DNA of 64,000 nucleotides. Source: Paraburkholderia caribensis. Its GTDB lineage: Bacteria; Pseudomonadota; Gammaproteobacteria; Burkholderiales; Burkholderiaceae. A program made the position numbers and the translations under genes. The notes below the pieces were generated by a model, which worked only from the letters and a program-made list of their open reading frames with translations, was not told the DNA's origin and searched no databases. The stretch lies in assembly GCF_002902945.1 (NCBI RefSeq), contig NZ_CP026102.1, forward strand, positions 2,480,001 to 2,544,000, read 5' to 3'. Shown here in pieces: positions 9,026 through 18,036 of this stretch (positions are counted from its first letter, which is position 1; every line of letters starts with the position of its first letter).

Positions 9026-11335
9026 ATGAAACAAAGAGCATCAACTATCTGTCTCGCCAGTGCGATCACGATGTGCGCCACGACACTGACGCCATCGATC
9101 GCGCTTGCCGGCGACTCCGTGGTCGTCACTGACATCCGGCTCGACGGCTTGAAGCGCATTGAAGCGGGAACGCTGCTCGCCAACCTGCCCATCAAACGCG
9201 GCGAGGTTTTCACGGAGGACAAGGCCTCGCAGGCCGTGCGCGCAATCTATGACACGGGCCTCTTCAGCGACGTCAACGTGTCGCTCGAAGGCGATGTCGT
9301 GGTGGTTCACGTCGTCGAGCGCCCTGCCATTGCGGAGATCGATTTCGCCGGCATTCACGAGTTCGAGAAGGACAATCTGACGAAGGCGCTGCGTGCCGTG
9401 GGCCTGTCGCGCGGCCGCCCTTTCGACAAGGCGCTCATCGACAAGGCGGAACAGGAACTGAAACGCCAATACCTCACGCGCGGCTACTATGCCGCGGAAG
9501 TGGAAACCACGACGACGCCCGTCGATAGCGGACGCGTGTCGGTTCTGTTCTCCGTCATCGAAGGTCCGAATGCGAAGATCAGGCAGATCAATTTCATCGG
9601 TAACCAGGTGTTTTCGGAAAGCACGCTGCGCGACGAAATGGAACTGTCGACGCCGAACTGGTTTTCCTGGTACACGAAGAACGATCTCTATTCGAAAGAG
9701 AAGCTCGGCGCCGATCTGGATCGACTGCGCTCGTATTACCTGAATCGCGGCTATCTGGAGTTCAGGATCGACTCGACTCAGGTTTCGCTGACGCCCGACA
9801 AGAAGGAGATGTATCTGACGCTCAACCTGCACGAAGGCGAGCCCTATACGATCACAGGCATCCGGCTCGCGGGCAATCTGCTCGATCGCGAAGCGGAATT
9901 GAAGCCGCTCATCGGCATCGAGCCCGGTGAAACGTTCTCCGAAGAGAAGCTCAAGGCAACGACGAAAGCCCTCGTGGACCGGCTCGGCGAATACGGCTAC
10001 GCGTTTGCTGCTGTCAATGCGGTGCCGCAGATCGATCAGGACAAGCACACTGTCGATCTCACGCTGCAAATCGATCCGGGACGACGCGTGTACGTGCGCC
10101 AGGTGAATGTGGAAGGCAACACCCGTACGCGCGACGAAGTGATACGGCGAGAAATGCGCCAACTCGAAAGCGCGTGGTTCGATTCGAACCGGCTTGCGCT
10201 TTCGAAGGAACGTGTGAATCGCCTCGGCTATTTCACCGACGTCGACGTGACGACCGTGCCCGTTCCCGGTTCGAACGATCAGGTCGATGTCGACGTCAAG
10301 GTGTCGGAAAAGCCGACGGGCGCGATCACGCTCGGCGCAGGCTTTTCTTCGTCGGACAAGGTGGTTCTGTCGGCGGGCGTCACGCAGGACAATGTGTTCG
10401 GCTCGGGCACGAGTCTTGGCGTCAATGTGAATACGGCGAAGACGTATCGCACGTTGTCGGTCACGCAGACCGATCCGTATTTCACCGTCGACGGCATCAA
10501 GCGCATTTCAGATGTCTACTATCGCACCAGCTATCCGCTGTACTACAGCAACGACGAGAGCTTTCGTATCGTCTCGCTTGGTGCAGACCTGAAGTTCGGC
10601 ATTCCGTTCTCGGAAGTCGATACCGTCTACATCGGCCTCGGCATCGAGCAGGACCGCTTCAACACCGACTCGTCGACGCCGCAAGCCTATCTCGACTATG
10701 TGAAAGAATTCGGCCGCGTGGTCAACAACGTGCCGCTGACGGCAGCCTGGTCGCGCGATGCGCGCGATAGTGCGCTCGTGCCGAGCCGCGGCTATATGCT
10801 GCAGATCAACGGCGAGGTCGGCACGCCCGCGGGCGAAACCGAGTACTACAAGACGGACGTGCAGAGCCAGTATTACTACTCGTTCGCGCGCGGCTTCATT
10901 CTGGGCATGAATTTCCAGGCGGGCTATGGCAATGGCTTCGCGGGCAAGGCGTATCCGATCTTCAAGAACTACTACGCGGGCGGTATCGGCTCGGTGCGTG
11001 GGTATGAATCGAGTTCGCTTGGGCCGCGTGATTCGTCGACGGGCGATTCGATCGGCGGCTCGAAGATGGTGGTCGCGAACATTGAGATGACATTCCCGCT
11101 TCCGGGCAGCGGATGGGATCGCACGTTGCGCGTCTTTACCTTCGTCGACGCGGGTAACGTGTGGGGCAACGAAGGCAACAGCACGGGCGCGAACGGCTTG
11201 AGATACAGCTATGGCGCGGGCCTCGAGTGGATTTCGCCGATTGGCCCGCTGAAGCTCTCGGTCGGATTTCCTATCGTCAGGCATGCCGACGATAAGTACC
11301 AGGTGTTTCAGTTTCAGATCGGGACTTCGTTCTGA
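9026..11335 (+). CDS. bamA: BamA-like outer-membrane assembly factor (probable paralogue)
   Basis: 769 residues, the usual BamA length. A signal peptide ends around TPSIALA, then five POTRA domains occupy about residues 30-430 (the first begins VVVTDIRLDGLKRIEAGTL), followed by a 16-strand barrel. The L6 loop motif VRGY is at 657-660, and the C-terminus FQFQIGTSF ends in the Phe expected of an Omp85 beta-signal. BamA folds beta-barrel proteins into the outer membrane. ATG 9026 was preferred because it yields a clean signal peptide. The canonical betaproteobacterial bamA lies between rseP and skp-lpxD-fabZ-lpxA (established); none of those is here, so this is probably a second BamA. It is divergent from an LptD-like gene, itself a BamA client class. 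Confidence 0.88.
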   Translation: MKQRASTICLASAITMCATTLTPSIALAGDSVVVTDIRLDGLKRIEAGTLLANLPIKRGEVFTEDKASQAVRAIYDTGLFSDVNVSLEGDVVVVHVVERPAIAEIDFAGIHEFEKDNLTKALRAVGLSRGRPFDKALIDKAEQELKRQYLTRGYYAAEVETTTTPVDSGRVSVLFSVIEGPNAKIRQINFIGNQVFSESTLRDEMELSTPNWFSWYTKNDLYSKEKLGADLDRLRSYYLNRGYLEFRIDSTQVSLTPDKKEMYLTLNLHEGEPYTITGIRLAGNLLDREAELKPLIGIEPGETFSEEKLKATTKALVDRLGEYGYAFAAVNAVPQIDQDKHTVDLTLQIDPGRRVYVRQVNVEGNTRTRDEVIRREMRQLESAWFDSNRLALSKERVNRLGYFTDVDVTTVPVPGSNDQVDVDVKVSEKPTGAITLGAGFSSSDKVVLSAGVTQDNVFGSGTSLGVNVNTAKTYRTLSVTQTDPYFTVDGIKRISDVYYRTSYPLYYSNDESFRIVSLGADLKFGIPFSEVDTVYIGLGIEQDRFNTDSSTPQAYLDYVKEFGRVVNNVPLTAAWSRDARDSALVPSRGYMLQINGEVGTPAGETEYYKTDVQSQYYYSFARGFILGMNFQAGYGNGFAGKAYPIFKNYYAGGIGSVRGYESSSLGPRDSSTGDSIGGSKMVVANIEMTFPLPGSGWDRTLRVFTFVDAGNVWGNEGNSTGANGLRYSYGAGLEWISPIGPLKLSVGFPIVRHADDKYQVFQFQIGTSF

Positions 11336-11519
11336 ATGCGCTGGGAAAAAAGCATGCTTTGCTTCACTGCGGTCTTTTTATGGTCCGGTCACTTGCTCTC
11401 TCTCGCGATGTGACGCACCCCCACGCGTGGGCGTATGGTTACGCTGCAACCAGACCTTCTGGAATCTTGCGAGGCACATGCCAAACGGACATAGCGGCGA
11501 GAGGCAACCTGCGTGCCGG

Positions 11520-11798
11520 TCAACACCCGCTATCGTGTTGCGAGGCGATCAGCGTGGGCGAAGGATCACACTTGCACACACACCAGTCGCCACTTAGCGC
11601 TACCTGCTTACCATTCGGACCTGTATCGTTCTGACTGTCGGTGCACATGATCCGACCTGTCGAGTTGCACTTTGGACACCACACGGAATCGCCTTCATAG
11701 GCTACGGCGCGACCATGAATAGTTTCTCGGCGTTCAGGCGCAATTACGCGACCTCCTGCTGTTGTGGTGTCGCCGTTGCATACGTCATAACGTCTCAT
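11520..11798 (-). CDS. PAAR-motif protein, type VI secretion spike tip
   Basis: A 92-residue PAAR protein. PAAR proteins cap the VgrG trimer and sharpen the type VI puncturing device. The N-terminal part has GDTTTAGGRV, then ETIHGRAVAYEGDSVWCPKC, the usual GG-x-V and G-D-x-V-x-C-P repeats with zinc-ligand cysteines, and the second half repeats the pattern with GKQVALSGDWCVCKC. The start at 11798 has GGGAGC 5 nt upstream. It is the last gene of the cassette headed by vgrG. The 184 bp between it and the BamA-like stop (11336-11519) hold no recognisable gene. Confidence 0.85.
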   Translation of the reverse strand: MRRYDVCNGDTTTAGGRVIAPERRETIHGRAVAYEGDSVWCPKCNSTGRIMCTDSQNDTGPNGKQVALSGDWCVCKCDPSPTLIASQHDSGC

Positions 11799-11813
11799 AA
11801 AGCTCCCGATTTT

Positions 11814-12098
11814 TTAATGCCAGAGGTCCGCAAACGCGAGGAAGTACTACTGCCAGAACTTGGGGTTGAGCAGCACTGCCTTCTTACAATCCTTTTAGTC
11901 CGCAACCCTGGTTTAAGGCATTCCGGACTTCGTACTGCTTTCCTCGATATGACCAGTACGTCGCTTCGATCAACGTGTGAAGCGGAAATAGCAAACAAGA
12001 CACCACCGGTGCGCGTTTATCACGCTCGCGGCTATCTTGAACTGGTCACTATCAGGTTCTGCCAGCACATACGCAGCGATTTTGGAGAAAGAGTGCAT
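11814..12098 (-). pseudogene. Broken small gene in the type VI cassette
   Basis: Reading the minus strand from ATG 12098 gives a protein-like stretch MHSFSKIAAYVLAEPDSDQ.. to about codon 42 (..CYFRFTR) and then a stop. In the next frames the DNA continues as ATYWSYRGKQYEVRNALNQ, again stopped, and then as KKAVLLNPKFWQ-stop-YFLAFADLWH ending at 11814. Each segment looks like real protein and they are in order, so this seems to be one ancestral gene of about 94 codons broken by at least two frameshifts and one nonsense codon. AAAGG lies upstream of the ATG. It lies between the immunity candidate and the PAAR gene. The original function is not recognisable; a duplicate immunity gene or an adaptor are possible. 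Confidence 0.6.
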
Positions 12099-12163
12099 CG
12101 CTCTACCTTTTAAAATACTCCGGTCTGGTTGGAAAAGTAGCGAATCATTGATATGAGCCGGCG

Positions 12164-12712
12164 TTACTGACCAAGTTGAATTGCGCGAAGCCTCTTTCTT
12201 ATCGAAGCGGCATCTTTAAACGCGTACATCACCGGAGTGCCATCTCTCTTAACGCCGTCCCAGCCCTCAGGAAAGGCCTTCATAGCCGTGCTATCACGGA
12301 CGATATTTGCCCCCTTCGATGAGCGAACATATTTGTATATAAATACTTGGTAGTAGTCTCCTACATAATCCGCTGCTTCCGAATTTACACTCCATCTGAC
12401 CAGCGTTACGATCTCCCGGTTTTGCCAATAAAAAACCGTCACGACCTTTGGGCTGGATCCGTTTACTTCATAGCTGTCAATTGACAATATTTCTCCATCA
12501 CGACAATGCCAAGTAGCTTTCACATTGAAAAGCGGCCCACTCGATGGATTGTGCAAGTCCTGCAGAGGCTCTTCAAAAAATGATACGGAACAACCTGCAC
12601 GAACTGCGTCTGCGGCAATCTTATCTGGTGATTTGTTAGCAGCGTGCGCCCACCCAGCCAAACTCGATATGCCCAATAGCAAAGCCAAAGAGGCAAGTTT
12701 CTTTATCACCAT
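12164..12712 (-). CDS. Candidate periplasmic immunity protein for the type VI effector
   Basis: 182 residues. The N-terminus KKLASLALLLGISSLAGWAHA is a textbook Sec signal peptide with cleavage after AHA, so the mature protein would act in the periplasm, where a cell-wall-cutting effector works. The ATG at 12712 lies 7 nt after GGGAGAAA and inside the last codons of the effector gene (overlap 12706-12712), the arrangement usual for effector-immunity pairs. The rest has no recognised domain: a Cys pair (GCSVSF and WHCRDG), a beta-rich middle, and a C-terminal helix. Base composition is clearly more AT-rich than the surrounding core genes, suggesting acquisition. The immunity role is inferred from position and export signal only. 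Confidence 0.65.
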   Translation of the reverse strand: MVIKKLASLALLLGISSLAGWAHAANKSPDKIAADAVRAGCSVSFFEEPLQDLHNPSSGPLFNVKATWHCRDGEILSIDSYEVNGSSPKVVTVFYWQNREIVTLVRWSVNSEAADYVGDYYQVFIYKYVRSSKGANIVRDSTAMKAFPEGWDGVKRDGTPVMYAFKDAASIRKRLRAIQLGQ

Positions 12713-15519
12713 CCGTTTTCTCCCGTAAGAGTTGATTCCCAATCGTGCTTGCAGGGTTGCTGGCCTTTGTTCAAATGTTCGAAAGCGCGCTTTGTCGCGT
12801 CTTTACGGAGAGCAAAGTCTTTCATTGCTGGATTTATCACCTTGGTCACACCTCGGACGTTGTTTGCGTCGGCTGATGTACTGATAGCGTGGCTATTCCA
12901 GAACCACGCAGACGAATCGGCCGCGACAAATGAATCATTTTCAACTTTACTTGGGTCATCCGCGACGTCAATCCCACTGGCCATTTTGTATTGCTTGTAT
13001 GTGCCCAGCCACGTCATGTGGAGAAGCCCTCGCCCACGGTAGTCGCGCCCTGGATATTCCTCGTCGCCGAACAACACTTCGCCCAGCTCTGCATCGTTAC
13101 GAATCAAGTTTCGCTTTGAATAGTCTTCGATTTGCGGAAGGGACCATGTCGAATGCAGTCTGTGAAGACCGGCCTTCAATGCAGTTGGGTAGGTCGCCCA
13201 TAAACGATCGCCATTCGTGTAATACAAGCTTTCCCGAAAAGCAGTGAACCCACCGCACTCAACTGCACATTGACCGAGAAAGTGCGAAGCACGGTTACAT
13301 GTATTGATGCCGTACTTCACGAAAGCGTCTGTTACTGTCACGGAGTAGTGCTCCGCATCGTCGCCGCTTATATTCAGAAATATGGACTTAAGTGTGCTCG
13401 CCGTGAGCGTAAGATCGCTACCGCAGTGCGGACATGTCAGTCGTTCGCTAGTCGAGAAATTGCCAACAAGCGCTATTGGATGTATATGATTCACGACCGG
13501 ACTAGCTGGGAAGCCTTCGACCGCACCCTTAACGTCATCCCACCATTGCAACTTCTTGATCCGCTGCAACTCGCACTGCCAGTTCTCACGCGCATTTCGC
13601 ATCAAGGGCGTCAGTGCCTCCCACCGGCTCATCCCGCCACCCCATTCGCTCTCATAGCGCAGGATCACATGTGCCAGTTCGCTGGCAAGCCAGGACGTGT
13701 TCATGGCCCGCTGGAGTTTTCTCGCTGTGACCACTTCCTGGCCGTCCTTGCCGCTCTTCTTTTCACCGTATTGCAAAGGGATTCGGCTCACGGTCCGCTC
13801 AAGCCGCTGAAGCAACACACTCCCGTTTATCGCCGCCGTGGATGGCTCGAATTCCGTCTGCTCCCTCCAGTCGGCTGAGCCAGTCACAGAAAGGTTACGG
13901 CGAAACGCATCGGTCAGCGCGACGCCAGTCGCGTCGACGATCTCGAAACCAGGCCAAGCCCACGGGCTTTCCCAAGTCGTGCCCGGATGCGCTTTTTCGC
14001 AGACCCAGCCCCGCTGATCCGTGCCGTCTGCGGCAACAAGGCTGATTCGCCACCAACGTATGTTCTCGTCATCAACGGCAACGTTACCGTCGCCCAGACC
14101 ATCAAGCTGCGCGCGCGGGAACGCAAACGTCTGTGCGTTCGCCGGATCGGCAACAGCCCGACCCTGCAACGGAAAACGCATCCAGGCCGACAGGCCGTTC
14201 GGCCCACGGTTCAGATCATCCCGTCGGATCCACACGGGTCCGCCATCCAGAGCGGCGATACTGCCGATGGTCAGGTATCTCGGCTGCACCTGCACCCACG
14301 GTCCGGATTTCGGGCTGCGAGCGGTCTCCTTCGCGTCGTATAGCGGGTGACGTGTGCCCAACTTGTGGTCCGGCTCAGCCGGGTGTATGACCAGCTTTGC
14401 GCCCGCCTGAACGACCAGAACGGTGCGATCGCTTGCAGGCAGTTGCGCCGCCCGCGCGCGACACTTCCCGATGAACTCTTTCAGTTCGTCGCCGGCAAAC
14501 ACTTCAAGATGCAACAACTGACGTGCGGGGACGGGAGGTAGTGGTGTCGAGCGCTCATAGTCATGGTATTCGCCGACCTGTCCCATCAGCGTGCCAGCCT
14601 TGACGGGAATCGGCTGCGGCGGAACGACCACGCTTCCCACTCCCCGCGGCTCTCTTACGGGCTGCTGGTCGTGTAGATACAGCCAACCCCAATCGCCCTC
14701 GGACGTTACGGATGCCGTTCCCGACTCGTCGCCGTCAGGTTGCACCCACGGCACGTCTTTATCCTCCCAACCGAAATAGCCGCCGCTCTTTGCACTGACC
14801 AAATGCCCGGCTGAAATGGAACGAATGTGCCCCCATTCGCCGCGTCTCTCGCCGATGATTACCTCGCTTCCTTCCGGCAAGAACGCAACGTGATGGCCCG
14901 CGATGAACTGGTTTCTCTTCTTTCCGGGTTTCGGCTCCGACCAGACGAATGCGCCCGCTGCCTCACCACCGTTCTCCTGTCTATTCTTGTTGCCGATGCG
15001 GTAGGCGTCCACGCCGGGCCACCAGCCAGGACGCACCATGCTTCCATCAGCAAGGTAGGTGGACCAGTCGGCCACGTGCATATAGAGGCTAAAGAACGTC
15101 AGCGTTTCGTCGGCAGGTTGCCCGTTGGCGGTATTGCCTGGCGCAGGTGGCATCGTCATATGATGGCGCACCAGCACGAACCCGGTTGAGTACATCGCCC
15201 AGCGACGGTCCTGTGTGAAGTGAAGTTGCGGGTACGCGTCATCGAGCCTGAACGCAACAACCTCGCCATTGGCGATGACCCGCACGCCGCCAGTCTGGTC
15301 AGCGCGGCTGGATGAGCCTTTGCCAAAATGCACACCGCCGTGCGGGAACCCGTTTACGCCGAGCGGAAAGAAGCCATCTTCCATACCCGCGAGTGCGTGA
15401 TAGAAGATATCCGGGTCGGTTATTTCCTTGTGATCCCTTCCAGGAAACGGATAGCGCCACGTCTGGGGCGAGGACACTGCCGGCGCTGCGGCCCGTTGAT
15501 TATTCTGTTGTGCACTCAT
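12706..15519 (-). CDS. Type VI effector: degenerate M23-like region plus GH19-like lysozyme domain
   Basis: 937 residues, directly after vgrG (22-bp gap). The N-terminal third resembles an M23/LytM peptidase fold: PHGGVHFGKG (H60, H64), VIANGEVVAF, SLYMHV (H148) and, after a long insertion, LLHLEVF (H337). The Asp of the M23 HxxxD motif is replaced by His and one His of the final HxH is Leu, so metallopeptidase activity is doubtful. A CPHC knuckle sits near residue 695. The last 200 residues are a GH19-type lytic domain: HFLGQCAVECGGF with a candidate catalytic Glu near 754, DYRGRGLLHMTWLGTYKQY, and a SSAWFW segment. The expected action is cutting the glycan strands of rival peptidoglycan after delivery by VgrG. 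ATG 15519 was chosen because it follows the vgrG stop; the longer frame overlaps vgrG. Confidence 0.8.
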   Translation of the reverse strand: MSAQQNNQRAAAPAVSSPQTWRYPFPGRDHKEITDPDIFYHALAGMEDGFFPLGVNGFPHGGVHFGKGSSSRADQTGGVRVIANGEVVAFRLDDAYPQLHFTQDRRWAMYSTGFVLVRHHMTMPPAPGNTANGQPADETLTFFSLYMHVADWSTYLADGSMVRPGWWPGVDAYRIGNKNRQENGGEAAGAFVWSEPKPGKKRNQFIAGHHVAFLPEGSEVIIGERRGEWGHIRSISAGHLVSAKSGGYFGWEDKDVPWVQPDGDESGTASVTSEGDWGWLYLHDQQPVREPRGVGSVVVPPQPIPVKAGTLMGQVGEYHDYERSTPLPPVPARQLLHLEVFAGDELKEFIGKCRARAAQLPASDRTVLVVQAGAKLVIHPAEPDHKLGTRHPLYDAKETARSPKSGPWVQVQPRYLTIGSIAALDGGPVWIRRDDLNRGPNGLSAWMRFPLQGRAVADPANAQTFAFPRAQLDGLGDGNVAVDDENIRWWRISLVAADGTDQRGWVCEKAHPGTTWESPWAWPGFEIVDATGVALTDAFRRNLSVTGSADWREQTEFEPSTAAINGSVLLQRLERTVSRIPLQYGEKKSGKDGQEVVTARKLQRAMNTSWLASELAHVILRYESEWGGGMSRWEALTPLMRNARENWQCELQRIKKLQWWDDVKGAVEGFPASPVVNHIHPIALVGNFSTSERLTCPHCGSDLTLTASTLKSIFLNISGDDAEHYSVTVTDAFVKYGINTCNRASHFLGQCAVECGGFTAFRESLYYTNGDRLWATYPTALKAGLHRLHSTWSLPQIEDYSKRNLIRNDAELGEVLFGDEEYPGRDYRGRGLLHMTWLGTYKQYKMASGIDVADDPSKVENDSFVAADSSAWFWNSHAISTSADANNVRGVTKVINPAMKDFALRKDATKRAFEHLNKGQQPCKHDWESTLTGENGW

Positions 15520-15541
15520 GTCGTGAAGTCGTTTAACACTG

Positions 15542-17857
15542 TTAGCCTGAAAACTTCGAGCCGTGACGCGCGAGGTCAGCAATATCGTTTGCATACGGCA
15601 ACGCCGTTTTCTGCATCGTCCCGTCCGGGCTCTTTTTCTGCCACGTGATGGCTTTTTCGATGTAGTCGCCGTTGGTGGCATTGGTGATGTTTTCCGGCGT
15701 CATGCGGAAATACGAGTTACCGCATTTGAGCAGGATCTCTCTTTTCGCCTCGATGATCACAGACCCGTCAACACTGCGAATAGCAGTATCGTGCAGCGAT
15801 GCAAGGTCGATAGCGTCGCTTTGTGCCTGAATCCGAACCGGGCCTTTCGCCGCATAAATCGTTATGCCGAGCTTCTGCACGAACAGCGAAATCTTCTCGC
15901 CCGCAGCAACTGTGAATCGCTTCAGCACGCTCCAGTCAGCACTGTTCCCGGCGGTCGTCTGGACGCTATCGTTTGCCACGAACTGCATCGATTTGCCGGA
16001 CACCATGCCCACCGTGCCAGGTGCGCCCGCCAGAATGCCCGGCTGCTTCAGTTGGTCCAGTTCATCATTGGCCGCTTTCTGTGCATCCGTGTCAGCAGGG
16101 TCGGCCTTCGACGCGCTAGCCAAGTCCGCGAGTGAACGCGCGAGCACCAAAGCCCGCTCCAGTTCCGCGACGGTCTCCTGCATGTCCAACTGCTGGCCGC
16201 TCGCGCCGGGCCTGTCGTAGGCACTCAGATACAGGCCACTGCCGCCACGTAGCGCGTTATATCCCGATGTGCGCAGTTCGACGCCTTCGCCACGCTTTTG
16301 CTTCTTCGAGTCGACCAGGAAGCCGAGATTCAGCTGCGTCTTGCCCGAATGATCAGTCGAGAGCTTGATGCCTTCCTGACCTTCCCAGTCCTCCATACGC
16401 AGCTTGTTATTGCTCTGCGTGCGAATGACATTGCGCGAGAGCCAGCGGTTGTCGCTGGTGATGTGATCGACGGCCTGGCTGTTGTGCATCGCGTGCGCGA
16501 TGTATGGGCGGTTCGGATTGCCGTCGTGGAAGGCGATGGCGACCTCGGTGCCGTCGAGCAACGGGAAGTGAAACCCCGTTTGCAACGCACCCGCAAACGG
16601 CTTTGCAAGACGTAGCGGCACACTCTCGCCGCCCGGATTCCACTCATCGAAATCCAGATCGAAGCGCACGACGTAGTATCCGGCTGCCGTCAAATACGCA
16701 TACTTGTACTGGTCGGGCGACGTCACGCGGGCACTGAGTGTGCCCGCAATCCTCGGCCACGCCGCCTCCTCCAGCGCCAGCCGGAAACGCCGGTCAGACG
16801 GAATCGCCTTGTACGTGTTCGAGTAGGCATCGTCCCGCGCGCCACGATGGACCACTTCGACAACGACCTGGCCGTTTGGCGCGTCGGGCAGCGCTTTATC
16901 AATGTGGAGGATGCGCGCGGGCATCAATGCAAGAATATTGCTCTCGCCTTCATACACGACCTGCGACGCAACTGCCGCCTCGTGCCTAAGTTGTGCTTCC
17001 CACTTCGCGGCCTGGGCGTCAGAGTGATGCGTGCCCCACACATAGGGCTGGCCGTAGGTGGTCTTGTCTTCGGCTGCTACGTTGGCGTCGTCCCTGTACC
17101 GCTCCCATGCGCTGTCGTGGTTATAGTCGGCGACCAGGAACGATTGCGCTACGGTCTGCGTCCGCGTAACGAGCGAACTGACCGCCTCGTTACCCGACTC
17201 CAGACCAGCCTGCTCGCGATACGGCACATCTAGCGACGGCTGATAGACGTAATGGTCGATGTCGTCGCAGACGTTCAGAACATCGCCATGCTCACCCGCT
17301 GCGATATAGCTGTAGAGCCCTTCCTGCTTCATCAGAAGCTGGACCCACGCAAGGTCATCCATCTGGTACTGCATGCGGAACGCGTGCTGCGGATACGTGC
17401 GGCGCAGCCGGAATCTGTACTGGTAGCCCCGCAAGCCATGTCGTTTCAGCACCTGCTCGATGATTTCCGGCGCTGTGAGGTGCTGGTAGATACGACTGGC
17501 ATGTGCGCGCGCCAGCTTCGAATAATGTGCTTCCAGCACAAGCTCATAGCTGGTGAAATCGCGCGTTGTCTTCAGTTCGGTAAGGCTGGTAATCCAGCCC
17601 GCAAATCGACGCCCGCCGCGGTCTACGGGGACAATCGAAAACGTCGCATCCTTGCCGAGACAGTCGGCACGCGCGAGTCGATGCGGGTGCGTGAGCTGAA
17701 TTGTGACGCGGTAGGGTTCGCCGAGTCTTTCGGTCGCGACAAATGAGACTACGGATAGACCGCTTGCGCTCACACTGCCGGGTACTTCAAGAAAGTACGA
17801 CTGTCCGCCGCTCAGTTCGTTGATACACAGATTATCGCCTTCAAAACCTTCAGACAT
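15542..17857 (-). CDS. vgrG: VgrG spike protein of a type VI secretion system
   Basis: 771 residues. The first 480 or so form the phage-tail spike-like core (gp27-like then gp5 OB-fold: PLRLAKPFAGALQTGFHFPLLDGTEVAIAFHDG, quoted in parts), with the family signature HNSQAVDHITSDNR and the conserved NKLRMEDWEGQEGI. After it come a helical linker rich in Ala/Asp and a DUF2345-type beta extension (about 600-730). VgrG trimers form the puncturing needle and carry cargo bound to or encoded beside them. No tssA-M genes are in the window, so this is an orphan vgrG island that must use a system encoded elsewhere. No DUF4123 or DUF1795 adaptor gene is present, so the cargo may dock through its own N-terminal region. 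Confidence 0.93.
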   Translation of the reverse strand: MSEGFEGDNLCINELSGGQSYFLEVPGSVSASGLSVVSFVATERLGEPYRVTIQLTHPHRLARADCLGKDATFSIVPVDRGGRRFAGWITSLTELKTTRDFTSYELVLEAHYSKLARAHASRIYQHLTAPEIIEQVLKRHGLRGYQYRFRLRRTYPQHAFRMQYQMDDLAWVQLLMKQEGLYSYIAAGEHGDVLNVCDDIDHYVYQPSLDVPYREQAGLESGNEAVSSLVTRTQTVAQSFLVADYNHDSAWERYRDDANVAAEDKTTYGQPYVWGTHHSDAQAAKWEAQLRHEAAVASQVVYEGESNILALMPARILHIDKALPDAPNGQVVVEVVHRGARDDAYSNTYKAIPSDRRFRLALEEAAWPRIAGTLSARVTSPDQYKYAYLTAAGYYVVRFDLDFDEWNPGGESVPLRLAKPFAGALQTGFHFPLLDGTEVAIAFHDGNPNRPYIAHAMHNSQAVDHITSDNRWLSRNVIRTQSNNKLRMEDWEGQEGIKLSTDHSGKTQLNLGFLVDSKKQKRGEGVELRTSGYNALRGGSGLYLSAYDRPGASGQQLDMQETVAELERALVLARSLADLASASKADPADTDAQKAANDELDQLKQPGILAGAPGTVGMVSGKSMQFVANDSVQTTAGNSADWSVLKRFTVAAGEKISLFVQKLGITIYAAKGPVRIQAQSDAIDLASLHDTAIRSVDGSVIIEAKREILLKCGNSYFRMTPENITNATNGDYIEKAITWQKKSPDGTMQKTALPYANDIADLARHGSKFSG

Positions 17858-18036
17858 ATTTTGATATCCGAATTATCCCGATGCCTGGGCGACATCATGG
17901 GCCGAGGACGATTCGAACGCGCAACTGCATGCCGCACCATGAGATATGTCTGAAAGTGGCGCGCGCGAGGAACTCTATGCGTACTGAGTGATGAAATCAG
18001 AAAATTGGATCCTTCAAATACCGCACACCACATGCG

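Noticed and set aside
8993..11335. The main bamA gene of the cell
   Set aside because: Its usual neighbours rseP, skp, lpxD and fabZ are missing. I keep paralogue as the better reading, though only the full genome can settle it.
11795..11998. A 67-codon ORF upstream of the PAAR gene
   Set aside because: It is one frame of the broken gene at 11814-12098 and has no proper start or domain.
11336..17857. Prophage or insertion sequence
   Set aside because: VgrG, PAAR and the lytic effector resemble phage parts, but no integrase, capsid, terminase or transposase is present; it fits an orphan type VI island.
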